A DNA stretch of 32,954 nucleotides from Mycolicibacterium vinylchloridicum. Lineage in GTDB: Bacteria; Actinomycetota; Actinomycetes; Mycobacteriales; Mycobacteriaceae. The stretch's first letter is position 1. Every line of letters starts with the position of its first letter. Of this stretch, positions 1-6,362 are shown piece after piece. The notes beneath the pieces are model-generated. The model was not told the origin of the DNA and did not search any database. It worked only from the letters and a program-made list of their open reading frames with translations. Both the position numbers and the translations under genes were made by a program. The stretch is taken from contig NZ_JACBJQ010000054.1 in the NCBI RefSeq assembly GCF_013404075.1, forward strand, positions 1 to 32,954, read 5' to 3'.

Positions 1-132
1 CGCAGCGATGCCGAACGCTGCGCAGCGTTCACCACCTGGCTGCACACCTACAATTGCCACCGCGGCCACACCGCACTCGGCGGCCAACCACCCGCCAGCC
101 GCGTACCTAACCTCTCAGGTCAGTACAGCTAG
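1..132 (+). CDS. IS481-type transposase, C-terminal fragment cut by window edge
   Basis: Reading from base 1 in frame gives 43 residues and a TAG stop at 130-132. They include FTTWLHTYNCHRGHTALGG followed by QPPASR, which is the typical C-terminal end of the integrase core (DDE, rve_3-type) in IS481/IS3-like transposases: the 'YN..R.H.ALGG.PP..R' pattern. The catalytic D, D and E residues lie upstream of the window. The sequence GGTCAGTACA at 119-128 would read TGTACTGACC from outside. That TGT start suits an IS481/IS3 inverted repeat and may mark the right end of the element, but the stop codon would then lie just outside it. Whether the element is complete cannot be judged here. The family call is from motif memory and fairly secure; the element name is unknown. 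Confidence 0.75.
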   Translation, partial: RSDAERCAAFTTWLHTYNCHRGHTALGGQPPASRVPNLSGQYS

Positions 133-223
133 GCCTCGGGATCAAGTAGCGCAGTACGCGTGCGGAACGTTGCGATGCCAAATATTGTCTTTTTCGTCAA
201 TTCACAAGCGTGGGAGTCGAGCG

Positions 224-1120
224 ATGAAGACAAGACTTGCCTCGTTGCCGCTCGCCGGCGCACTCGCCGCAATGGCAATCGGCGCGGCGCCCGCCGCCTC
301 GGCTGACTGCGCGTCCTTCTTCGGATTGGGCAACACCGCGAACTGCCAGAGCGGCCCGACCAGTATCGCGATCGCGATCGGGCCCAACGCGACCGCGAAG
401 GCAGGTGGGCTGTTCGGTGCCGCGTTCGCCCTTGGCCGCATTCCCCTGATCGGAACCACGAACGATGGGGTGGCCACCGCGACCACAAGCGGGGCCTTCA
501 CCTTTGCCTGGGCGTGGGGAGACAACGTGACGGCTCAGTCCGGGGATCTGTTTGGAATCGCCACCCAGTGGGGCACCAACGGTACGACCATCACGAAAGG
601 CTTGGGCAATATCGCTCAGGCCATCACCAACCCGTTCCCGTTCTTGTTGCCGCCCACCACCGAGATCGGAATGACAGTGGCCAGCGGCGTCGGCAACGTG
701 GTCACCAACGGCGCGTTCGTAACCAGCCCGGGTCGCAGCGTCGAGGCCATTGGCTTCGGAAACTACGCCTTCAACGGCTGGGGCTTCGACAATGTCGTCA
801 AGGCGGGCGGTACACAGACCAGTATCTTCAATGTCGCATTCGACGTCTTCACCAGCGGCGACGTGGTCTCGGGTCCTGGCCCGTTCGCGATCGCGATCGC
901 TGCTGCCCAACCGCATGGCCATATCACCAGTCAGAAAGGTCCCGGCTTCAACGTCGACATCGGCAGTACGCCCCCGTCACTGATCCCCGCTCCTTCGGCC
1001 GCTTCCTTCCGTCCCCCCAAGAAGAAGGTGACGCCCAATTCCGCCGCCAGTGTCAGCCCCGGCGGTGACAAGAAGTCGGGTGTCGCATCCGGTGCCCGGC
1101 ACCACAAGAAGTCGAATTAG
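224..1120 (+). CDS. Exported repeat protein with Lys-rich tail, function unknown
   Basis: The product has 298 residues. A start at 224 is chosen because GGGAG lies 7 bases upstream and a clear signal peptide follows: a KTR positive end, an Ala-rich core, and probable cleavage after AASA near residue 27. The mature protein opens with a possible Cys29/Cys41 pair. It then has loose repeats rich in Gly, Ala, Ile, Asn and Thr, such as SIAIAIGPNATAKAGG at 47-62, FAWAWGDNVTAQSGDLFG at 94-111 and FAIAIAAAQ at 221-229. These resemble the short strand-turn units of beta-roll or beta-solenoid proteins. From about residue 248 the chain is Pro/Ser rich and ends in a basic tail with KKK, DKK and HHKK. No enzyme motif is visible. 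It is probably a cell-envelope or secreted protein. Its stop interlocks with that of the convergent bcp gene. Confidence 0.75.
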   Translation: MKTRLASLPLAGALAAMAIGAAPAASADCASFFGLGNTANCQSGPTSIAIAIGPNATAKAGGLFGAAFALGRIPLIGTTNDGVATATTSGAFTFAWAWGDNVTAQSGDLFGIATQWGTNGTTITKGLGNIAQAITNPFPFLLPPTTEIGMTVASGVGNVVTNGAFVTSPGRSVEAIGFGNYAFNGWGFDNVVKAGGTQTSIFNVAFDVFTSGDVVSGPGPFAIAIAAAQPHGHITSQKGPGFNVDIGSTPPSLIPAPSAASFRPPKKKVTPNSAASVSPGGDKKSGVASGARHHKKSN

Positions 1121-1590
1121 ACCGAGAGATCCCGGCGCAGTTTGGCGACGTGGCCGGTGGCCTTGACGTTGTACTGTGCGACCTCGATCTTGCCTGTCTC
1201 GTCGACCACGAACGTCGAGCGGATGACGCCCTGAACGGTCTTGCCGTAGAGCTTCTTCTCGCCGTAGGCGCCCCACTCGGTGAGTACCTTCTTGTCGGGG
1301 TCGGACAGCAGCGGGAACGTCAGCTGGTCGCGGTCGGTGAACTTGGCCAGCTTCTCCGGCTTGTCCGGGGAGATGCCGACGACGTCGATGCCGGCGCCGT
1401 TGAGCTCGGCCAGACTGTCCCGGAAGTCGCACGCCTGCTTGGTGCAGCCCGGCGTCATCGCGGCCGGGTAGAAGTAGACGATCACCTTACGGCCCTTGAA
1501 GTCGGACAGCTTGACGGTCTTGCCCTCGGCGTCCGGCAGGCTGAACGCGGGTGCTTTGTCGCCGACTTCGAGGCGCGCGGTCTCGGTCAC
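1117..1590 (-). CDS. bcp: Thioredoxin-dependent peroxiredoxin Bcp
   Basis: This 157-residue protein is an AhpC/TSA-fold peroxiredoxin that reduces hydrogen peroxide and organic or fatty-acid hydroperoxides in the cytoplasm, using thioredoxin as reductant. The motif YFYPAAMTPGCTKQACDFRD contains the peroxidatic Cys49 and a resolving Cys54, as in the atypical two-Cys Bcp/PrxQ class. The start is GTG at 1590, with GGAGATGAAGGG just upstream. The length matches M. tuberculosis Rv2521 and its relatives. The gene is divergent from the DUF3618 gene, an arrangement also recalled for Rv2520c/Rv2521. It converges on the exported repeat protein gene with a four-base interlock of stop codons (TTAG). Regulation is not evident from the sequence. 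Confidence 0.93.
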   Translation of the reverse strand: MTETARLEVGDKAPAFSLPDAEGKTVKLSDFKGRKVIVYFYPAAMTPGCTKQACDFRDSLAELNGAGIDVVGISPDKPEKLAKFTDRDQLTFPLLSDPDKKVLTEWGAYGEKKLYGKTVQGVIRSTFVVDETGKIEVAQYNVKATGHVAKLRRDLSV

Positions 1591-1621
1591 CTGGTGATCC
1601 CTTCATCTCCCGGTGCATCGG

Positions 1622-1647
1622 GGTTGGCCCGGGTTGCTCTAGGGTAG
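1622..1647 (+). promoter_or_regulatory. SigF-like promoter upstream of DUF3618 gene
   Basis: GGTTG at 1622-1626 and GGGTAG at 1642-1647 are separated by 15 bases. The mycobacterial SigF consensus is GGTTT or GTTT, then 15-17 bases, then GGGTA(T/A). The match is good but not perfect at the last base of each box. A transcript would begin near 1654 and reach the GTG start at 1678 through GGAGG. Known: SigF drives stress and stationary-phase genes. The assignment here is inferred from the boxes only. Confidence 0.5.
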
Positions 1648-1677
1648 TTCGGCAGGGCGGCAGTTTGGAGGACGGAA

Positions 1678-1905
1678 GTGGCGGACCGGGATCCCGAGGT
1701 CATCAAGGCCGAGATCGACCAGGCTCGTGACCGGCTGGCGGCGACGGTCGACTCGCTGGCCGTGCGCGCCAATCCGGAGCGCATCGCCGACGACGTCAAG
1801 GCAGCGCTGCTGCGCTTCGTGAAGAGACCGCCGGTGGCCGCGGCGCTGGCCGGTGTCAGCGTGGTGACGGTCGTGCTGGTGATCCGCCGAATCCGTAACG
1901 GATAG
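1678..1905 (+). CDS. DUF3618 small membrane protein
   Basis: The product has 75 residues and starts at GTG, with GGAGG six bases upstream. Residues 1-45 are charged and helical, with the DPEVIKAEIDQARDRLAATV pattern typical of DUF3618 (regular E/Q/R heptads). A single hydrophobic segment follows at about 52-68 (PVAAALAGVSVVTVVLVI), then RRIRNG. This suggests one membrane helix with the N-terminal helix in the cytoplasm. It corresponds to M. tuberculosis Rv2520c in sequence type and in its place beside bcp. No biochemical role is known to me. A SigF-like promoter sits directly upstream, suggesting expression in stationary phase or under stress. Confidence 0.85.
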   Translation: MADRDPEVIKAEIDQARDRLAATVDSLAVRANPERIADDVKAALLRFVKRPPVAAALAGVSVVTVVLVIRRIRNG

Positions 1906-1908
1906 CGG

Positions 1909-2070
1909 CTAGCGGCGGCGGAACCAGTCGCCGAGCGACAGACGAAAACCGGGGGGATTGGCAACCAGGCCGATCCGGCTGCAGCTATGAACCTGCATCG
2001 GAGTGACCGGTGCGGAGGGCTGCGGAGCTACTTCGCCTGCGGGGCGTTGAACCAAGTTCTCCGGCGCCAT
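1909..2070 (-). CDS. Possible small protein of 53 residues, unrecognised
   Basis: An ATG frame on the minus strand runs from 2070 to a TAG at 1909-1911. GAGGA lies nine bases before the ATG (2080-2084 on the plus strand), which is a good ribosome-binding site. The peptide starts MAPENLVQRPAGEVAPQP and ends LVANPPGFRLSLGDWFRRR. It has a Pro-rich first half and an aromatic, Arg-rich end, with a single Cys near residue 30. It fills the gap after the DUF3618 gene and converges on it with only three bases between stops. There is no family match from memory. Real translation is plausible but unproven; the alternative is a chance frame. Confidence 0.38.
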   Translation of the reverse strand: MAPENLVQRPAGEVAPQPSAPVTPMQVHSCSRIGLVANPPGFRLSLGDWFRRR

Positions 2071-2339
2071 GCGGCTAAGTCCTCACTGTGTCACTGGACG
2101 TTGTGTCCCAGGCCTGCTGTTGGTCAATACAGCTAACGGCCACCATAACACCGTTCGCAACATTACTGCAGCACAATGCGCTGTCTTTCGGTTGAGAACC
2201 ACCCGCCGGTTACCTACCGGAGCGCAAACCTGCTGGTCACCCAACTGGCTTAACGGGTTGCTCAGCAGATTCTCAGCGACGCATCTCACACCGAGCCGCC
2301 GACCGGGTCCCCGCGGCCTGGGGCAACGTCACATCCCGA
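2071..2339. other. Intergenic stretch downstream of P450 gene
   Basis: This stretch lies between the small minus-strand frame and the 3' end of the P450 gene. The part from about 2100 to 2290 is visibly richer in A and T than its surroundings. It has short inverted repeats, including CCGGT/ACCGG with a five-base loop near 2209-2223 and CCCC/GGGG arms near 2310-2324, but nothing like a strong terminator with a T-run. It could hold the promoter of the small minus-strand frame. A 68-residue frame at 2083-2289 on the minus strand has no ribosome-binding site or composition to support it. Confidence 0.4.
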
Positions 2340-3539
2340 TCAGGGGAGAACGATCGGCAACCGCTCCCAGCCCCGCACGGTCGACGTCGGCGCGAGCTTG
2401 GCACCTGTGTAGTCGATGTCCCATTCCGGGAACCGGTTGAGCAGCTCGTCGAGGGCCACCCGCCCCTCGAGCCGGGCCAGGTTGGCGCCCAGGCAATAGT
2501 GGACGCCCTTGCCGAAGGTGAGGTGGCTGATCGTGTCGCGGTGGATGTTGAAGCTGTCGGGATCGTCGTAGCGGCGCCGGTCGCGGTTGGCGGCGCCGAA
2601 CAACAGCAGCATCGCGCTACCGGCCGGGACGGTCGTGCCGTAGCACTCGAAGTCCTTCAGCACGTACCGGCCGACATGCGGCCCGGTGGGTTCGAAGCGC
2701 AGGGTCTCGTCGATCGTGCGGTTCAGCAGCGAGCGGTCAGCGATGACGTCGCGACGCTGGTCGGGGTGCTCGGCGAGCACCTTGGCCAGCCAGCCGATCA
2801 GCCGGCCCGTCGTCTCGTTGCCCGCACCGGCCACCACCTGGGTGTAGTGCAGCACTTCGGAGCGGGTCAGCTTGCGTGTGACGCCGTCGTCGTCGGTGAA
2901 CTCGACGTTGAGCAGCGCCGTCATCAGATCGTCCGACGGGTTGTGGGATCGCCACTCGACGTAGTCGGCGTAGATGCGACCGTCGGCGATGCGGTCGGGA
3001 TCGGCGACCTTCATCGGCGTCCCGGGCTTGGTACGCAGATTGGCATCGTTGGCGTCGCGCACCGAAATCTGTTCGGACTCCGGGATTCCCAGCAGCATCC
3101 CGATCACGCGCATCGGCATCATCGAGGCCAGCTCGGCGATGATGTCGAAGCCGCCGGAGCCAACCCACGGGTCGAGGCAGCCGATGCAATACCGGCGGAT
3201 CTGGTCTTCGATCTCGGCCATCCGGCGGGGTGTGAACACCCGCGACATCAGCCCGCGGAGCTGGGTGTGCGCCGGCGGATCCTGGAACATCATCACGCCG
3301 CCGGGCATGGCGAAGTCGGATTTGATCAGCTCCAGGATGTCGCTGCGGCTGTTGGAGAACGTCTCCCAATCCGACAGCGCCGCTTCGACGTCGGAGTGCC
3401 GGGCCAGGGTCCAGAAGTCGTAGCGCTCGTTGTGATAAATCGGCGCTTCGTCGCGAAGGCGGGCATACACCGGATACGGGTTGGCGACGATGTCGACGTC
3501 GTAGGGGTCGTAGTAGACGGTGTCATTGGCAGTCGTCAT
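2340..3539 (-). CDS. Cytochrome P450
   Basis: This 399-residue cytosolic P450 monooxygenase binds heme through Cys349 in FGKGVHYCLGANLARLE. The I-helix oxygen-activation motif AGAGNETT is at 237-244 and the K-helix ExxR (ETLR) at 278-281. Length and motifs are those of a normal soluble bacterial P450, which needs a ferredoxin and reductase supplied from elsewhere; neither is in the window. The ATG at 3539 is chosen because it has GGGGA nearby and gives a usual P450 N-terminus. The frame stays open to 3602, but that extension runs through a perfect palindrome likely to be an operator. The substrate cannot be read from the sequence. It is the last gene of a minus-strand block, with 100 bases separating it from the FAD-linked oxidase, so it may have its own promoter. 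Confidence 0.95.
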   Translation of the reverse strand: MTTANDTVYYDPYDVDIVANPYPVYARLRDEAPIYHNERYDFWTLARHSDVEAALSDWETFSNSRSDILELIKSDFAMPGGVMMFQDPPAHTQLRGLMSRVFTPRRMAEIEDQIRRYCIGCLDPWVGSGGFDIIAELASMMPMRVIGMLLGIPESEQISVRDANDANLRTKPGTPMKVADPDRIADGRIYADYVEWRSHNPSDDLMTALLNVEFTDDDGVTRKLTRSEVLHYTQVVAGAGNETTGRLIGWLAKVLAEHPDQRRDVIADRSLLNRTIDETLRFEPTGPHVGRYVLKDFECYGTTVPAGSAMLLLFGAANRDRRRYDDPDSFNIHRDTISHLTFGKGVHYCLGANLARLEGRVALDELLNRFPEWDIDYTGAKLAPTSTVRGWERLPIVLP

Positions 3540-3569
3540 GGTCCATCCCCACATCCGCCCGTTCCTTGC

Positions 3570-3583
3570 TGAGCGATCGCTCA
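3570..3583. promoter_or_regulatory. Perfect 14-bp palindrome upstream of P450 (candidate operator)
   Basis: TGAGCGATCGCTCA reads the same on both strands and sits 30 bases before the P450 start codon, in the gap after the FAD-linked oxidase gene. Size and symmetry fit a TetR-type dimer site. No regulator gene lies next to it, so the cognate protein is unknown. A chance GC-rich palindrome remains possible. Confidence 0.5.
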
Positions 3584-3639
3584 AACATCGGGGTGGTGCC
3601 ATGTTTAGCAGCCCTGGCGAGGCCCGGTCAAGGGTCGCT

Positions 3640-5013
3640 TTAGACGAACACCGCGCCGGGGTTGAGGATGCCGGCCGGGTCGAAACTGTCCTTGATCCGG
3701 CGCATCAACGCCAGCTTCACGGGGTCTTCCAGCTCGCAGAAATAGTCGGCCTTGGCCCGCCCGACACCATGCTCGCCGGAGATCGCCCCGCCCAGTGACA
3801 TTCCCATGGCGAAAACCGCGGTCAGTATCTTCTTGCGGATCTGCGGGTCCTTGCAGAACAGCACACCGTGCACGTTGCCGTCGCCGGCATGCCCGCACCC
3901 GCTCATCCCGACCCCCTCGGCGAGCGCGATGTCACGGGCCCGGCGCAGGAACTCCGGCATCGACGCCCTGGGCACCACGACGTCGATGATGTCGTCGGCG
4001 CCAATCGCTTTCGCGGTCCAGAACACGTTCTCCCGAGCCACGATCAGCCTGCGCGCCGAGTTGCCCTGGAGCACATACGCATCCAAGGCGCCCCACTCGC
4101 TGAGCAGTTCGCCCAGGGTCGCGGCGTCCTCGTCGAGGCGATCGGCGTGGTTGTTCTCCAGCGCGACGACGAGGTAGGCGTCGCACGCTTCCCGGATCGC
4201 CTCGGGGATCCCCAGTTCCAGGTTCTCGGCGTTGACGATCGCCGCCATCACGACGTTGTCGATGTATTCGACGATGGTCGGGTTCATTCCGCTCGAGATG
4301 AGTTTCGGAACGGCGGCCATCACCTGGTCGAAATCGCCGAACGGGGCCAGCACGGTGGCGCTGTGGGCGAGGCGGGGGACCAGCTTGACTGTCACCTCGG
4401 TCACCAGCGCCAGCGTGCCCTCCGAGCCGATGATCAGCTGGGTGAGGTCGTAGCCGGTGGAGATCTTCGACATCTTGCCGCCGGTGCGGATGATCTCGCC
4501 GGTGGGCAGCACCGCCTGCAGGCCGAGCACGTTGTGCCGGGTGACGCCGTATTTCACCGCCCGCATGCCACCGGCGTTGGTGCCGACGTTGCCGCCGACG
4601 CTGGAGGACAGCTCACCGGGATACACCGTGTAGCTCAGCCCCGCCCGCGCGGTCTGGGCGTCCAGCTCGGTCAGCGTGACGCCGGGCTGCACCACCGCCA
4701 CGTGATTGTCGGCGTCGATCTCCAGGACAGCGTTCATCCGCTCGAACGAGATCAGCAGGCCATCGGCGACGGGTTGGGCCGCGCCGGACAGGCCGCAGCC
4801 CGACCCCCGCGCCGTCACCGGCACGTGGTGTTCGGTCGCGGTCTTCAGCAGTGCGGCGACCTCGTCGGCGGTCGCTGGCTTGGCGAGATAGGCGGGGCGC
4901 TGCGGCGGAATGGTCAGTGCCTCGTCGTGGCTGTAGTCCTCGGAGATCGCATCGCCGGTCAGCAGGTGGGTGGGGCCCACGATGTCGGCGAAGCGCGCTG
5001 CCAGATCAGCCAT
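3640..5013 (-). CDS. FAD-linked oxidase, GlcD / D-lactate dehydrogenase type
   Basis: The 457-residue protein has the two-domain layout of the vanillyl-alcohol-oxidase/PCMH superfamily. The N-terminal FAD-binding_4 domain (about 38-215) has VTARGSGCGLSGAA at 66-79, GELSSSVGGNVGTNAGG at 133-149 and GSEGTLALVTE at 196-206. The C-terminal FAD-oxidase_C domain has HAGDGNVH at 375-382 and GEHGVG near 413-418, both active-site motifs of GlcD-like 2-hydroxyacid dehydrogenases. It probably oxidises a D-2-hydroxy acid such as D-lactate or glycolate to the keto acid; the exact substrate is not predictable. ATG at 5013 follows the stop of the upstream esterase gene after only four bases, indicating translational coupling. 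M. tuberculosis Rv1257c is a similar protein as far as I recall. Confidence 0.9.
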   Translation of the reverse strand: MADLAARFADIVGPTHLLTGDAISEDYSHDEALTIPPQRPAYLAKPATADEVAALLKTATEHHVPVTARGSGCGLSGAAQPVADGLLISFERMNAVLEIDADNHVAVVQPGVTLTELDAQTARAGLSYTVYPGELSSSVGGNVGTNAGGMRAVKYGVTRHNVLGLQAVLPTGEIIRTGGKMSKISTGYDLTQLIIGSEGTLALVTEVTVKLVPRLAHSATVLAPFGDFDQVMAAVPKLISSGMNPTIVEYIDNVVMAAIVNAENLELGIPEAIREACDAYLVVALENNHADRLDEDAATLGELLSEWGALDAYVLQGNSARRLIVARENVFWTAKAIGADDIIDVVVPRASMPEFLRRARDIALAEGVGMSGCGHAGDGNVHGVLFCKDPQIRKKILTAVFAMGMSLGGAISGEHGVGRAKADYFCELEDPVKLALMRRIKDSFDPAGILNPGAVFV

Positions 5014-5017
5014 GAAG

Positions 5018-6340
5018 TTAGACCGTATCGGTCAGCCCGAGCTCGCGATAGATGTCGCGGCGCACCACCATCGCCTGGGAGTTGATCGGCACCCCGAGCG
5101 CCCAGTCGTGGATCTGCCCGCGACCGATCACCAACGACATGGTGCCGCCCGCATCGACCACTTGCTTCTGGTAGAGCAGATTGTCGGACAGCGAGAATTC
5201 TGTGGACCCCACATAGACGGTGGTCGGCGGAAGTGCCTTCAGCACTTCGTCTTCGAAGTTCATCACGCTGATCAGTGGGTCGGTGATCAACAGGCCGTCA
5301 CTCCAGTGGCTGTTGTCGGTGTAGAAGGTGAAGTCGTTGGTGTTGAAGACCGGATCGTTGGTGTTCTTGATGTCCGGGTTGGACAGGTCGCTGGCGGGTG
5401 CAAACGAGAGCAGCACCATGCTGGCCGGAATGGGCTTGCCGGCCTTGAGCAACAGCCGCACCGCGCTCAGCGCCATGATGGGACCCGCTGAATCGGCGTA
5501 GATGCTGACGTTGTCGGCGCCGTAGGTGTCGATCTGTGCCGAGATGAAATCCGCCATCGCCGGGATGGTGTGGACGGCGGCTCCGGCCTCGGTGGTGGCC
5601 AGCGGGTACATCGGGACGATGACGGTGGCGCCGGTGTCGCGGGCCATGTTGGTGTAGTCGATCCAGTGCAACAGGATCGGCTGCAGGATGAACCCGCCGC
5701 CGTGGATGGCGACCACTGCCTTGCCGCTGGGGTCGGGTGGGGTGAATTCCCAGACCCTCCACTCGGCTCCTTCGGCCGTCGTGTACGTGGTCTTGGTGGC
5801 TGTCAATCCACCGAGCAGGAACGACGGCGGGTTGGCACTGGCCATCGCCTTCCCGATCTGGCCGTAGAGGTCGATTCCGATGACATTGGAGACGACGCGC
5901 AAGAAGCGCAGCGACGCCAAGGTGATCTGGTCGCCCAACGTCGGTGGTGCGGTGTAGGTCACCGACGTCGGAGCGGGTGTCGCCGAAACTGATTGGGTGG
6001 CAACCGGTTCGGTGGATATCGCCAGGCTCGGGGTTAGCCGGCGGGTGGTCGCGGCCGCGGTTACGACCTGAGACAGCCCTATCGGGGCGGTCGGTGAGGC
6101 AGGCACCTTGACCGGCGTGCGGCGTTTGCTCGCCGCGCTCATCGTCTGTGTCGTCTTCGCACGCTTGCTCGACGCGCGGCCGGGTGGCGCGCTCGTGGTG
6201 CGATCCGCTGATGCGCTGCCCGCCGTTCCGGCACTGTCGGCGACGGCCGCCGGTGCCCCCGATCCCGTCCACACGGCCGCGCCGATTCCCAGCGCCACAG
6301 CCACTCCACCGACCCGGCCTGCGTGCCCCCCAGCGCTCAT
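5018..6340 (-). CDS. Exported alpha/beta-hydrolase (HSL-type esterase/lipase)
   Basis: This 440-residue protein has an N-terminal signal or anchor segment (about 8-35, Ala/Gly/Val rich). A 100-residue low-complexity stretch rich in Ala, Thr, Ser, Pro and Lys follows, then an alpha/beta-hydrolase domain from about 130. The oxyanion motif HGGG is at 213-216. The nucleophile Ser284 lies in YADSAG, where the usual first Gly of GxSxG is Ala. Likely partners are Asp386 (SLSDN) and His411 (QIHDW). This is the hormone-sensitive-lipase (family IV) pattern, which acts on short or medium acyl esters outside the cytoplasm. It is the middle gene of a tight minus-strand run, 22 bases after the sugar dehydrogenase and four bases before the FAD oxidase. 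Confidence 0.88.
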   Translation of the reverse strand: MSAGGHAGRVGGVAVALGIGAAVWTGSGAPAAVADSAGTAGSASADRTTSAPPGRASSKRAKTTQTMSAASKRRTPVKVPASPTAPIGLSQVVTAAATTRRLTPSLAISTEPVATQSVSATPAPTSVTYTAPPTLGDQITLASLRFLRVVSNVIGIDLYGQIGKAMASANPPSFLLGGLTATKTTYTTAEGAEWRVWEFTPPDPSGKAVVAIHGGGFILQPILLHWIDYTNMARDTGATVIVPMYPLATTEAGAAVHTIPAMADFISAQIDTYGADNVSIYADSAGPIMALSAVRLLLKAGKPIPASMVLLSFAPASDLSNPDIKNTNDPVFNTNDFTFYTDNSHWSDGLLITDPLISVMNFEDEVLKALPPTTVYVGSTEFSLSDNLLYQKQVVDAGGTMSLVIGRGQIHDWALGVPINSQAMVVRRDIYRELGLTDTV

Positions 6341-6362
6341 GTCCTCGGTATAACAGCTGCCG

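Noticed and set aside
2209..2223. CCGGT/ACCGG hairpin as terminator of the P450 gene
   Set aside because: Only five base pairs, more than 100 bases past the stop codon and with no T-run.
2499..3572. Long open frame on the plus strand opposite the P450 gene
   Set aside because: The P450 on the minus strand has all family motifs; the opposite frame is a by-product of high GC at third positions and has no family features.
3868..5085. Long plus-strand frame opposite the FAD-linked oxidase
   Set aside because: His/Arg/Gly-rich composition typical of an antisense shadow; no ribosome-binding site or domain.
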